Shown here: one piece after another, positions 1 to 10,374 of the stretch
Numbering within the stretch: position 1 is the first letter of the stretch
Layout: every line of letters starts with the position of its first letter
The notes under the pieces: generated by a model
Databases searched by the model: none
Told to the model about the DNA's origin: nothing
The model's input: the letters and a program-made list of their open reading frames with translations, nothing else
Assembly: GCA_010015805.1 (NCBI GenBank)
Contig: ML978139.1
Location: 186,001 to 250,000 of the forward strand
Source of the DNA: Rhizodiscina lignyota
Taxonomy: Eukaryota > Ascomycota > Dothideomycetes > Aulographales > Rhizodiscinaceae
Length of the DNA stretch: 64,000 bases
Direction of reading: 5' to 3'
Made by a program: the position numbers and the translations under genes

Positions 1-1
1 C

Positions 2-1120
2 GGCTTTGCAGGCGAGGGATATAGCCAGAGTATTGGGTTCGCAAATGCGCTGAGCCAGGCGATTACTCGGGAAGAGCATGTCGCTCGCGACGGCGAGGGC
101 GAGGAAGAATTTGGACGAGTCAGACCGCTGCTTGAGGACGAGACGTTGGAGCTACACGGTGCACCTTGGGCAAAGGAAGGCTTGGTGGTGTGGAAGCACG
201 ACCTCGCGGAAAGGGGTAAGAAGGCCAAGGATCGCCAGTGGAAGGAATGCTTCGCGGTCGTTGAAAAGGGATATCTTCGCCTTTTCAGCTTCCATCAAAA
301 TTCAAAGACTCAGCGGAACAAGAAGAACCGCCAACAAGCGACCATCAATGCAGGAGGTGCGGTTGGTGGTGGGAACTGGCTAGAGGATGCGGAGAGCATG
401 GGCTGCTTCCTCCTCAGGCAGACGCTCGCAAGTAATCTACCGCCGCCAGGATACAGCGACCAGCGGCCGCACGTGTGGGCGCTCACCTTCCCCAACGGCG
501 CATTACATTTCTTCCACGTCGGCACCGACGATATTGGCCAGGAGTTTGCTAGAACGGCCAACTACTGGAGCGCGCGCCTCAGCAAGGAACCCCTGGTTGG
601 TGGCATCAGCAACATCGAGTACGGCTGGAGCGACAACATCCTCAACATGGCGCTTGTCAACAAGCAGGACTCTAGGCCCGGCAGTGAAGGAAGACCTGGG
701 TCTGCGACCGCATTACCTCGCGTGAGCGTGCAAGGCAGTCTGCGCGGGAGCATGGACAGCGCTGCTGCTTCTACTTCCGTCGTGAAGGCGCGTCTACCCG
801 GCGACAAAGCGACACTCATCGACTGGACACCGCCAGTGCAAAGCATGATGGCGAGCCAGCTGATGGAGGTGGACCAGATGAAGGCGCTGACGAACTACGT
901 GCGCGCACTCGAGGACGAGCTGCTCGCGCACAACGAACTGCGCAAGGCGATCAGCCTGGCGTACAGCCCGCGCCACCCCAACATGCACACGGCGAAGAAG
1001 AACTGGGAGGGCAAGAGCTCGTACCTGCTCAAGGAGATTGTGAAGTACAAGACGTATGTGAATAGTCTGACCGAGGCGGAGGCCCTCAAGGAGAAGATAT
1101 ACGCGGAGCGCACGGAGTAG
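2..1120 (+). CDS. Sec7-family Arf guanine-nucleotide exchange factor, C-terminal part (PH domain)
   Basis: The reading frame is open from the left edge of the window, so the gene starts outside and only its last ~372 residues are seen. A pleckstrin-homology segment begins about residue 52 (EGLVVWKHD, then a tryptophan-lysine-glutamate strand and a long loop) and ends near YWSARLSKEP. It is followed by a serine-rich linker and a helical tail (WEGKSSYLLKEIVKYKTYV). This PH-plus-helical-tail layout is that of fungal Sec7-domain Arf GEFs of the Syt1 type, which load GTP on Arf GTPases in Golgi and endosomal trafficking. The catalytic Sec7 domain itself must lie upstream and is not visible. The assignment rests on the PH and tail pattern. 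Confidence 0.8.
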   Translation, partial: GFAGEGYSQSIGFANALSQAITREEHVARDGEGEEEFGRVRPLLEDETLELHGAPWAKEGLVVWKHDLAERGKKAKDRQWKECFAVVEKGYLRLFSFHQNSKTQRNKKNRQQATINAGGAVGGGNWLEDAESMGCFLLRQTLASNLPPPGYSDQRPHVWALTFPNGALHFFHVGTDDIGQEFARTANYWSARLSKEPLVGGISNIEYGWSDNILNMALVNKQDSRPGSEGRPGSATALPRVSVQGSLRGSMDSAAASTSVVKARLPGDKATLIDWTPPVQSMMASQLMEVDQMKALTNYVRALEDELLAHNELRKAISLAYSPRHPNMHTAKKNWEGKSSYLLKEIVKYKTYVNSLTEAEALKEKIYAERTE

Positions 1121-1692
1121 TAACACTCACACTAACACTAACTTCAAAAACGGGAGACGAGATGTACGAGAAGGCTTGAATATCAGTTTATGAAATGACA
1201 TATTGGTTCGTAATTTTGACTTGCAGTGCACATTGATGAATCGGCACGTGAACATGCAGAGGTTGGCTGAAGGTGGATGAGTGGACTCATGTTGTGATCG
1301 CATGCATTCTTTGCGCACAGGGGAGTCGTGTCTTCGAGGAAATGGAAGTCGACGCCTTCTCAGGTGAAAGAAGCAGAAAGTCAACTATGGCAAGTGTTTC
1401 TATTGCAGAGGGGACAAGCGCGTGAGTTGAACATTCTTCCGTTCTCTGGGTATGTTTTTCACCTGCCGTTGCAACTTCACAACCGTGTTTGCCCGCAACA
1501 CCGTTGGTGAAGGGAGAGACATGTGACTAAAGAGAGCAACAACAACTGAAAACTGAGAAAATTGATTCCGATTCCATGTTAATGCAGAAAAGCAATCTAC
1601 CCGTGGAGTATTGAGCTAGCAAAGCAATCACGCCTAACAATAACATCCCGCCATCCAGCAATCTTCATCACTCGTGTAAAACCATTCCATTC
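1121..1692. other. Convergent intergenic region
   Basis: This stretch lies between the 3' ends of the Arf GEF (plus) and RRP12 (minus). I see no coding pattern, RNA gene or repeat; it should hold the two 3' UTRs and polyadenylation sites. Confidence 0.6.
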
Positions 1693-4600
1693 TCATTTCC
1701 CGACCCTCCCACTCCTGACCTTTTGCCTCTGCTTCGGCACTCCCAGTCCCCTCCTCTGCATACGCGCACCCTGCATACCCCGTCCCCTACCCCTCGGACT
1801 GTGTCCGCCTCTGCCTGACCCGCCATTTGCTCTGCCACCTCTGCCACCTCGTGGAGTGCGCGGACTAGTGTGGTTCGACTTTCTCGCGTGTGCAATCTCT
1901 TGTTCGTCGAGCTCCATGTCATCGTCGTCATCATTCTTGCCCTTCTGCGGCCGATTCGTGAACTTCAGCTTCCCTCTCTGCCCGCGCTTTGCGGAGTCCC
2001 GTCCGCTCACAGCGTCTACGTAGGCATTGATGCTCTCGTCACCTTCGTTTGCGCCGTGATCCATCATGTCTACATCCTTTGCAGTAGACTTCTTGGACTT
2101 CGTCGGCGGCTCGTTGAAGATTAGCTTTCCATCGATGTTCGTCTGCGCCTTTGTCTTCTTTCCCTGAAGCTGGCGGGCCTTGAGCGGGCGCGTAGATGAT
2201 ATGTTACCTAAAGCGCGTCGATCCAGCAAGTCTAGAGGTTCGTCCTCATCTTCGACGATATACGTTTGCGATTGCTTCTGCTTGCCATTTCGAGAGGCAC
2301 CTCGTAGCGATACTCCGCCTTCACCGTCACTGTCCTCAGCGTCTGATCCACTGACGACTGACTCATCATCTTCGCTGCCATAGATGGCCTCATCGAACTC
2401 GTTCTCGAAACGCCCCTTTCGTGCCGACCTCTCCTCTTTCTCGACATCCTCATCATTCGCATGCTCAGCTTGTCCATCTTTATTTTTCTTCTTCCTCTCC
2501 TTCGTCTTCCGGATGTTCGTAATCAACTTCTTGTCCTCCTCCGGGCACACCTTCTCCACCTCCTCAACACCGAATCTTCGGATCATCCTCTCAATGATGT
2601 GTTTCACCTTCGCCTTAAAATGTCCCTTGTGCTCATGACTCCACCCCATCAAACTCGGCATCAGACTCTTCAGCCGCGGCCGCACGATCCCATCCGGCAA
2701 GCTGATAACGCAGACCTTGACAAACCCCAGCACGCTCCTAACAATCTCTCTGCTCTTGCTCTGCAAAAACAGGTCCATCGTCTCCACCAACTGCGCGACG
2801 GTCTCGTCCTTCAGCTCCTTGCGGAACTCATACAATATCCTCGTGCATGCAGTCACGCTCGCACTGACGCTGTGTGGCGTCGATCCTGCCAGTCCAGCGC
2901 TCACCATGACGAGGTACTCCTCGAGATCCGCGTTCTTTTCTTCAGCTGAAGTATCCATGTGCGGGACTTTGCTCATCGCAACTTTTCCGCCTTTCCGCAT
3001 TCTTTGGCCGAGCGCAACGAGAAGATCGAACGCTGCATTCCTTGCTTTCTCATTGACTTCTTTCGTTGCGATTACAACCTCTGGTAGCACACTGGGTATA
3101 AAGTACAAATCTTGGTCCGGGAGGAATTCCACAACCTTGCCAATCGCAATGAGTCGATCTCGCCGTGACGGTGGCGATGACTTCTCTGCGCTGTCGAGAA
3201 GTAGCTTCTGCAATTCCGCGTTGCGATCCTGAAGAGCTTGACGCCCAGTTTCGGACTCGGATATGCGAGGAATGAGTTTATACGCCTTCTTTTGAAGTTG
3301 TGCGTCTTGGGGATTGTTGATGATGACAGTAGCGATTGTGAAAAGCTGTGGATAGGAGCTGCGTGGGAGGTAGATCGATAAGGTTATTAGAAGATCCATG
3401 AGGGTGTGTGTAGCAGGTGGCATTTTGTTCGCGTCTGGTTTTTGCTGCTTCTGTTTGTCAGGTTGTGATTGCGCGTTTGCGGCCTCTTGGAGAGATGATT
3501 CGAGCATCGTTGTGACGCGAGTAAAGGTTTCCAATAGCTCCTTCTCAGGAGTGATGGAAAGATATGCGTTGATGCACTGTAGCAGAACTCCTCGGTTGTG
3601 GGGCAAAGTCTGACTGTAGACATTGAATAGCACAGCTAGGAGATTGCCCGCGAACGGCGCAAGATGGTCGAGATTGAGCTGCGCTTGGCCTCTTGTAACC
3701 CGCGTAAATTTAAGCGCATCGCCATCTTCGACAGCCTCGATGAGTGCCTTGTTCGACTCGACCAGATTCTGCAGAGCACGACATATGTCTGTCCGCAGCT
3801 CTGTTTGCTGGTATAAGAGATTCGAGAGCATTTCAGCAAAGCTCTGGTCCAATGCTTCGATCAAGTCGAGCGGTAGGTCGCAATAACCTGGGAGGCAGCT
3901 CCAAATCTGTTGTACAACGGTCTCAAAGATTTTTATGTCCATCGTCTTGTCCTTCTTGCCGTGATCAAGGACTCGTTGGAACATGTTTTCGCTCAAAGGC
4001 ACCAATTCCTCCTTGAAATGCGCAAGCTTCGTGTTGCTCACACTGTCTCTCAACAATGGCAGAAGCCAAGCACGTCCGGGCTTCCCGGCTTGTGGCTTGA
4101 GTAGGTTAAGAGGGAGGACGCTGAGCACAAAGTCGGGGCCAGTTGCGTGGATTGCTTGCGACAACACTTCATCAGCCTCTTTCTTTCCCGCAAATGAATC
4201 GTTGCCTCGTAGGTCACCGATTGTCTTGACGACAGTCGTCAGGAGCGGCGCGGCACGATACCGAAGCGCATCAAATGCCGCGCTGATTACGGAGAAAACT
4301 TCCATCCACGCCGACTGATATCGAACGTTCAGCAAGTCCGTAAGATTGGTGGCTAACTTCTCGAGTGTCTTTTCGTCGAAAATGGAGGGTTCAATGATCA
4401 CAGAGTCGGGTATGCAATTGCTTAAGAAGGATATTAAGCATTCAGAAGCTGAAACGCGAATATTATGAGACGGCGAGCTTAGGAAAGAAGAGATTTTGGA
4501 GAATATGTCGGGTAGGTTTTGGAAAGTGTCTTCCGGAGAGACTTGAGAAGAAACATCGTAGGCGCGAGATATGACCGCCATCCATGGAGGGAGCAGCTGA

Positions 4601-5589
4601 GTATCTGTCGCTGCAGGCTGCAACTGGCTGATTACTTCGAGAAGATGAGGCAGCTTCGCGGACGAGACCTCATCAGCCATTCCTTCAAACATGACCTCAA
4701 AGACTTCAAAGGCGGCCATAGTCAGAAACTCGTTGCTCGACCTCGAAACGTCTAGAAGCAATTCGCACAGCGCATCAATCTTGCGGCTTGGCCATCCTCC
4801 AGACGCGCTCGCAATGGTCTTGACCAACTGTAAAGAATGGATGAGCGCCGGCTCATGATGTTGGTTGTCCTTGTGTCCCTTCTTCCTGCTCTTCGACGCT
4901 GCTTCCGCTAGATCCTTGACTGTTCGCAGAGCGCTCTCAGCGCACATATCGGCAGCAGGGTGATCTAAGCTTGGACTCGGAGGTGGACTCTTCAGAACCT
5001 TCGTCAGAGCCTCCTGCGCCCTCTTTCTGACCTTCGGTCTGTGATCCACAGCAATTGCCAACAGCCCTGCTACTCCTCTTCGTGGACTGATTTGCGCCTG
5101 GCTCAGCTGCCATGCAGCGCCGTTCTGCGCCACAAGCAAACTCTCGAGGGAGCCAATCGAACCCCGTAAAAGCGGCGCTTCAGCGTCATAATGTGTGAGG
5201 GCAGGCGCGAGGCTCGTGAGGATTTGGCTGAACTTTTCGCGGAGCAGAGGGGGTGGGACATGGGGGGTTACAAGGTCGAGAAGATAAACGACGGCAGTCG
5301 CGATGTCTTTGTTGACTATGCCGCGTGTAGGAGATATGTACTGGCCCAGAAGAGACAAAAGTGCGGCGAAATAGGCGGCGGGTGTGAAGTCAGAAACGGA
5401 GGCATTGGTCGATTCTGCGCGGAGGGTGTCTTCGATTGCGGAGAGCACGACGGCAGTCTGAATTTGAAGTGAGTATCTGTAAGGGTCAGAATGCTGTGCA
5501 AGACGGACCTGTTGCTGGTTCTGCAATCTCGGAGAAGAGCGAATCTTGTCCAGCCTCTCAGCGAGAGACATTTTGTCCGAGTCGGCCAT
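1693..5589 (-). CDS. RRP12: RRP12-like ribosome biogenesis/export factor
   Basis: Single exon, 1298 residues from the chosen start (MADSDKMSLAERL). The frame is open 36 codons further upstream to another ATG at 5697, but conservation should begin at the chosen methionine. The protein is almost entirely helical HEAT-type repeats. A NUC173 region lies roughly at residues 420-600, with the hallmark stretch LPLNLLKPQAGKPGRAWLLP. The C-terminus turns into acidic patches and then a basic RGG/RG-rich tail. Yeast Rrp12 (1228 residues) is a HEAT-repeat karyopherin-like protein needed for maturation and export of both ribosomal subunits, acting in nucleolus and nucleus. Length, NUC173 motif and basic tail all fit. 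The RG-rich tail is typical of nucleolar RNA-binding proteins. Confidence 0.93.
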   Translation of the reverse strand: MADSDKMSLAERLDKIRSSPRLQNQQQVRLAQHSDPYRYSLQIQTAVVLSAIEDTLRAESTNASVSDFTPAAYFAALLSLLGQYISPTRGIVNKDIATAVVYLLDLVTPHVPPPLLREKFSQILTSLAPALTHYDAEAPLLRGSIGSLESLLVAQNGAAWQLSQAQISPRRGVAGLLAIAVDHRPKVRKRAQEALTKVLKSPPPSPSLDHPAADMCAESALRTVKDLAEAASKSRKKGHKDNQHHEPALIHSLQLVKTIASASGGWPSRKIDALCELLLDVSRSSNEFLTMAAFEVFEVMFEGMADEVSSAKLPHLLEVISQLQPAATDTQLLPPWMAVISRAYDVSSQVSPEDTFQNLPDIFSKISSFLSSPSHNIRVSASECLISFLSNCIPDSVIIEPSIFDEKTLEKLATNLTDLLNVRYQSAWMEVFSVISAAFDALRYRAAPLLTTVVKTIGDLRGNDSFAGKKEADEVLSQAIHATGPDFVLSVLPLNLLKPQAGKPGRAWLLPLLRDSVSNTKLAHFKEELVPLSENMFQRVLDHGKKDKTMDIKIFETVVQQIWSCLPGYCDLPLDLIEALDQSFAEMLSNLLYQQTELRTDICRALQNLVESNKALIEAVEDGDALKFTRVTRGQAQLNLDHLAPFAGNLLAVLFNVYSQTLPHNRGVLLQCINAYLSITPEKELLETFTRVTTMLESSLQEAANAQSQPDKQKQQKPDANKMPPATHTLMDLLITLSIYLPRSSYPQLFTIATVIINNPQDAQLQKKAYKLIPRISESETGRQALQDRNAELQKLLLDSAEKSSPPSRRDRLIAIGKVVEFLPDQDLYFIPSVLPEVVIATKEVNEKARNAAFDLLVALGQRMRKGGKVAMSKVPHMDTSAEEKNADLEEYLVMVSAGLAGSTPHSVSASVTACTRILYEFRKELKDETVAQLVETMDLFLQSKSREIVRSVLGFVKVCVISLPDGIVRPRLKSLMPSLMGWSHEHKGHFKAKVKHIIERMIRRFGVEEVEKVCPEEDKKLITNIRKTKERKKKNKDGQAEHANDEDVEKEERSARKGRFENEFDEAIYGSEDDESVVSGSDAEDSDGEGGVSLRGASRNGKQKQSQTYIVEDEDEPLDLLDRRALGNISSTRPLKARQLQGKKTKAQTNIDGKLIFNEPPTKSKKSTAKDVDMMDHGANEGDESINAYVDAVSGRDSAKRGQRGKLKFTNRPQKGKNDDDDDMELDEQEIAHARKSNHTSPRTPRGGRGGRANGGSGRGGHSPRGRGRGMQGARMQRRGLGVPKQRQKVRSGRVGK

Positions 5590-5932
5590 GACCGTCGCAG
5601 TCGCAAATGAAAAGTTGAAGTTTCCAAAAATTTGGCCGGCATGCGGAATATCTTCGGCGAGGCAAGCCACCTGCTCCTGCCCCACTTTGCTTGCCAAGCC
5701 CTCATATACACGTCACGTGCGCGCCACATTCCTGAGCTAAGGGCGGCATGCCTACCTGGCGCCTAGCCAACTAGGGGTAGGTATAGTTACACAGGTTATG
5801 CTCTTTGTCAAGGCAGCTAGTTTTACTAAGTTGAAGGAATCTTGTGTTCTCCTTAAACAATGAAGTATCTAATCGTTCAGAAATAGCAGAGGCTACCTCT
5901 CTGACTGAAACGACGTCTCTAGTACCAAACAC
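5590..5932. other. RRP12 upstream region
   Basis: This holds the RRP12 promoter and 5' leader (reading minus) and the 3' end of the reductase. An E-box CACGTG lies at 5714-5719 and an AAAAATTT core (RRPE-like, as in yeast ribosome-biogenesis promoters) at 5626-5633. Both are short matches and could be chance. Confidence 0.3.
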
Positions 5933-7069
5933 TTATGCCTTTGCCATGACATGACTTTGCTCTGCCACAAATTCGGGGCTGAATGGATAATCAACATATC
6001 CCTTCGGGCTGCCCGGGTTGTAGAACAGCGAGCGGTCGTACTTGGTCAGCTCCAATCCCTTTTTGATTCTGTAAACCAAATCCGGTGTCGAGATCCAGTA
6101 CCTTCCAAAGACGACAGCAACGTCCTTATCCTTGTATTCCTCATCGACGGCCTTCTTCGCGCTTTCTGCAGTGAAGCCTCCGGCAAGCAAAACAGGTGAC
6201 ACGTTATCCCAGATCTCGACCAACGGACGCAGTGACTCTTTGCCCTCCACGTCAATGTTGCCGCTGATTCGGGATTCGACGAGATGGATATACGCAAGCT
6301 CCAATTTCTTCAAGCCCGTGACCAGATGTGAAAATTGCGGTATCGGTTCCTGCATTTTCATGGCTTGGAACTCGCTGAAGGGACTCAATCTGATGCCCGT
6401 CTTTTCCTTTCCAATCGCGTTTACAACCGCACTCGCCACCTCCAGCCCGAATCGGGATCTGTTCTCAATGCTTCCGCCCCATTTGTCTGTCCTCTTGTTC
6501 GACGTGTCTTGTGTGAACTGATCGATAATGTAGCCGTTGGCGCCGTGGATCTCAACGCCATCAAACCCGGCACGCTCAACCGCATTCTTAGCCGCTTGCA
6601 CATACTCCCCAATCAGATCCCAGATTTCCTCCTCTTTCATCGGTCTCGGTGTAGGTGAGTTCGCGTCGATAGGCAAGTCGCTGGAGCTGATGACGTCCAG
6701 TCCAAACTCCTCGCGCAGATTGTCCGCGTTTGCCGCGCGCCCTAAGCACCACAGTTGCAGGAAGATGTATGAGCCCTTCTCGTGTACGGCGTCCGTCACT
6801 TCTTTCCATCCTGCGATTTGTGCGGGAGTCCAGATACCTGGGACTTGTGAGAGGCCGCCGGCGCGTGGGGAGATGAAGGTCGCTTCGGAGATGAGAAGTG
6901 TTCCAGGAACCGAAGCACGCTGAGCATAGTACTCCTTCACGAAGGGGAGTGGAACGTGAGAGGTATCGGCACGAAAGCGGGTCAATGGCGCCATGACGAG
7001 GCGCTGATTGAGGGTCACGTTGCCAACCTTGAGCGGTTGAAACAACTTCGACGAAGAGCTCGGCGCCAT
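5933..7069 (-). CDS. Old Yellow Enzyme family NADH:flavin oxidoreductase
   Basis: Single exon, 378 residues. It is an FMN-dependent TIM-barrel ene-reductase that reduces C=C bonds of alpha,beta-unsaturated carbonyls with NAD(P)H. Family marks are the N-terminal LKVGNVTLNQRLVMAPLTR, the substrate-binding pair His175 and Asn178 in HGANGY with the proton-donor Tyr180, and the following GGSIENRSRF segment. The phosphate-binding end of the barrel is at LLAGGFTAESA and VVFGRYWIS. Because Tyr180 is present, it looks like an active reductase rather than the Phe-type EasA isomerase variant. There is no signal peptide, so it is presumably cytosolic. A TATA-like run (TTTAAATA on the minus strand) lies about 170 bp upstream. 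The physiological substrate cannot be told; stress or xenobiotic detoxification is the usual inference. Confidence 0.92.
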   Translation of the reverse strand: MAPSSSSKLFQPLKVGNVTLNQRLVMAPLTRFRADTSHVPLPFVKEYYAQRASVPGTLLISEATFISPRAGGLSQVPGIWTPAQIAGWKEVTDAVHEKGSYIFLQLWCLGRAANADNLREEFGLDVISSSDLPIDANSPTPRPMKEEEIWDLIGEYVQAAKNAVERAGFDGVEIHGANGYIIDQFTQDTSNKRTDKWGGSIENRSRFGLEVASAVVNAIGKEKTGIRLSPFSEFQAMKMQEPIPQFSHLVTGLKKLELAYIHLVESRISGNIDVEGKESLRPLVEIWDNVSPVLLAGGFTAESAKKAVDEEYKDKDVAVVFGRYWISTPDLVYRIKKGLELTKYDRSLFYNPGSPKGYVDYPFSPEFVAEQSHVMAKA

Positions 7070-7742
7070 CTTTCCTGGTTTGCTATGTCTGATTAAGTTC
7101 TAGCAGGGGTGTTTGTGAAACTGAGAAGAATGGAAAGCTTGAAACGACAGACTCAATTGACGCTCTAAAGGACGAATAGAAGACACTGAGTGCGTGGATT
7201 AGGATTCAGGAAGGTCTTTCACAAAGTGACCTTTAGAGTATTTAAATTGAAGCGGAGAGAAAAGTAGTGGTGATTAATAGATGCTTTGAAATTCCAGCAG
7301 CATTCATCACGTTTCCAACGGTCAATTTGTACGGAGAGAATCAGGTACGTGCTTTGAAAGCAACAGGTCAAAGGGACGGAGAGATAGTGTCGGCCGCTGA
7401 TGACGAATTCCCGGTGCTATATCCGACGCAGGGGTATCAAGCCGCGGTCCCGCGATCTCCACGGGCGCCAAGCCTGGGAAGCCATGCCACGGCACTGTTG
7501 GAGTTATTCAAGTTTGCTGTATCTCTTTATATGAGGATGTTCGAAGGAGGATATCATATGATGACAAGAGAGGAACGAAGCTGACTTAAAGAGACAGGAT
7601 GAGTGAGCCATTTCAATTTTGGATTAGCGCACGCCTTGTGCGGCTAGATCGATCTTGAACCCCTGATGGGGTCTCAGATCTTCGAGCTGTACGAGACGCA
7701 CGCGAGATCGATAGAGCGCGTCATAGCAATCTGCACAATCGC
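7070..7742. other. Divergent promoter region (reductase / UV endonuclease)
   Basis: This 673-bp region separates two divergently transcribed genes. The last 100 bp before the UV endonuclease hold the GATCGA-type sites listed separately. No coding pattern is seen. Confidence 0.55.
7647..7712 (+). promoter_or_regulatory. Clustered GATCGA motifs upstream of UVE1 (candidate white-collar light-response elements)
   Basis: GATCGATC is at 7647-7654, GATC followed by TTCGA at 7677-7685, and GATCGAT at 7706-7712. All lie within 100 bp of the long-form start codon. GATCGA is the motif reported for White Collar Complex binding in Neurospora, and UVE1 is a known light-induced white-collar target in Cryptococcus. 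The motif cluster is seen directly; the regulation is inferred. Confidence 0.5.
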
Positions 7743-10224
7743 ATGAAGTATTCGCCATATTCTCTCCTTCCTGCTCTTCCAAATGTTCGAATCTCAACTC
7801 CGCGAATGCTCCGACTTTTCTTTCGAACAAAGCCTTCCCAACTCTCGTCTCCAATTCTTCCAGGGCTTCCATTTTATCGTCTCTTCTCAATGGCTCCCAA
7901 AAGGAAGCGATCTGCCCCTTCTCTTATAGAAGACTCATCCACGGCTAGTTCAACGCTTCCCTTCATTAATGGCAAAGTGAAGCCTCAAAGACGAGCATCT
8001 GAAAGAGCGAGCGAAGCAGCTACGAATCCTAACACCAATAGCCAAGTTATAGACGGCCCCGATGCTTCACGTGCTTCACCAGACAGCATCGCAAACCAAA
8101 TTATTGCGCCTAATGTCGATTCGGATTCCCGCCTCTCAGACATTCCTGACTCAGAACCACAAAAGAAGCGTGGCAGAGCCACTGCCAAAAAGAAAGCGAA
8201 GAATGTGAAGAGAGAGACGGTGGATGGGAACGTCTCGACAAAGACCACATCGCAGCCGCAAAAGAACGAGGACGCATCGACACTTGTCGATCCCGAGGCT
8301 GAAGGCGAAGAGGAAGCAGACGAGGAAGAAGTCAAAGAGGCACTGTCGCGGCCGCCGCCAGTCAATAGCGATTACTTACCATTGCCATGGAAGGGCCGAC
8401 TAGGCTATGTATGTCTCGTAATATTGTCCACAGAAGCCCGACCACTAACATGCGAACAGGCCTGTCTGAATACCTACCTCCGCAACTCTAATCCTCCAGT
8501 CTTCTCGTCTCGCACATGTCGTATTGCTTCCATACTCGAACACCGCCATCCGCTCCGCGATCCTTCACAGCCCGAGCATCCCACCAAGAACAGACCTGAC
8601 AAGGACAAGCTGGCCAATGTGCGGTTAGGACAGCAGTGGGTGGAGCAGTTGGGATTGCAAAATGCAAGGGATATCATCAAGATGGTTCGATGGAACGATA
8701 GGTACGGCATCAAATTCATGCGGCTGAGCAGCGAAATGTTTCCTTTCGCAAGCCATGATGGATACGGGTATAAGCTGGAGCCCTTTGCGGCGGAAACGTT
8801 AGCAAAGGCGGGGGAGGTGATCGCGGAACTCGGGCATAGGGTTACTACGCATCCTGGACAGGTACGCCGAATCTCTCCGAGAGGACTGTAGCTGCTTGTA
8901 AAATAACGAATGCTAACACAACAAGTAGTTCACCCAACTTGGCTCACCTCGCCAGTCCGTTATCGATGCATCCATCCGTGACCTGGAGTATCACGATGAG
9001 ATGTTATCTCTCCTGAAACTCCCACCGCAACAAGACCGCGATGCCGTCATGATCCTGCACATGGGTGGCATTTTCGAATCTAAACCTGAGACTCTCGATC
9101 GATTTAGAGCCAACTACGCACGCCTGCCTCAAGGCGTGAAGAATCGCCTCGTGCTCGAGAATGATGACGTGGGTTGGTCGGTGCATGACCTGCTCCCAAT
9201 ATGTGAAGAGCTCAATATTCCGTTCGTGCTAGACTTTCACCACCACAACATCGTATTTGATGCTACGCAAATCCGCGAAGGGACGAAGGACATCATGGGC
9301 CTGTATCCACGGATATTGGCGACTTGGAAAAGAAAGGGCACCACGCCGAAGATGCATTACAGCGAGCAGACGCCCCCAGCGGTCACACCTCGACAGCGGA
9401 GGAAGCACAGTCCGAGAGTGATGACGCTTCCTCCATGTCCGAATGACATGGATCTGATGATCGAAGCGAAGGATAAAGAACAAGCGGTTTTCGAACTGAC
9501 GAGGACGTTTAAGCTGCCCGGATACGACAAGTTTAACGACGTTATTCCTTTTGTGAGGCCCGATGATAATAAAGCGGCCTTGGCCACGATGGTGAAGATG
9601 AAGAAGAAGAGCGCGAAGAAGAGTCCACCCAAGAAGAAGACGAAGACTAATAGTGATGATGTACTCGAGGTGGCAGCAGAAGAGATCCAGGAAGACGAGA
9701 TGCCGCAGCTCCTCCCGGAAGATGAGGTTGGCATGGGTGGGCCGGAAGGTAGAGTTTACTGGCCGCCTGGCATGGAAGAGTGGTTGCGGCCGAAGAAAAG
9801 GGAAGTGAAGAAGAAAGCACCGGACGATGCCACTTCAATGGGAAGCGTAAAGAAGAAGGGAAAAGCAGCGATGAAGCAAAGTCCGAAAGGCGCTATAATC
9901 CAACTCGACGATGCCCCTGACAAGATTCGCGAGTCCACCCAGGATCTTAAGCATGGGTCGGCTAAAGCGACGGCGAATGGGAAGCGAGCTGGTATAAAGG
10001 CTGCTAAAGCACCCGCGAAAGGCAAGCAGAAGAAGGCTGGGACGGTCATAACACCGTCGACTTCAGATGAAAACGATGATGAAGGCATGGATGTAGAGGT
10101 GCAAGACGAGCAAGAGCCACCTACGAAGAGGTCCGGGAGGACGATGAAAGCCCCATCGGCCAGGAAGAGCTCAAGGGCGGCGCGTGTGAGCTACGCCGAG
10201 GCAGCCAACTCAGATGTAGAATGA
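7743..10224 (+). CDS. UVE1: UV damage endonuclease UVDE (UVE1-type)
   Basis: Exons are 7743-8408, 8460-8861 and 8929-10224, giving 787 residues. Intron 1 (51 nt, CTAAC branch) is a multiple of three and open, so it could be misread as coding. Splicing it restores the family motif GRLGYACLNTYLR. Intron 2 falls after HPGQ and joins FTQLGSP. The catalytic TIM barrel shows HMGGIF, RLVLENDD, LDFHHHN and MHYSEQ, which carry the metal-binding His, Glu and Asp residues. The enzyme nicks 5' to UV photoproducts and starts an alternative excision repair. The N-terminal ~200 residues and the C-terminal third are low-complexity, lysine-rich and probably nuclear-localising. A second in-frame ATG at 7890 (MAPKRKRSAP) would give 738 residues; the 49 residues before it look like a mitochondrial presequence. 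Confidence 0.92.
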
Positions 10225-10374
10225 TCGCATAGCTTGCATGAACAACTTTGACGTTGGATTAGGATTATGTCCTGTGCGTGTTGCGTCAGCGTGGTCAGTG
10301 TCTGTCACAGCTAGACATTCTCATGTAGATAATTGGCCAATTCCGACTTCAGATTCATGACGACGAAAACTGTT

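Noticed and set aside
2461-2949. 162-codon plus-strand frame
   Set aside because: Antisense to RRP12, with no recognisable protein.
8409-8459. Reading straight through UVE1 intron 1
   Set aside because: The 51-nt intron has no stop and is a multiple of three, but it has GTATGT, CTAAC and CAG signals and interrupts the conserved GRLGYACLNTYLR motif.
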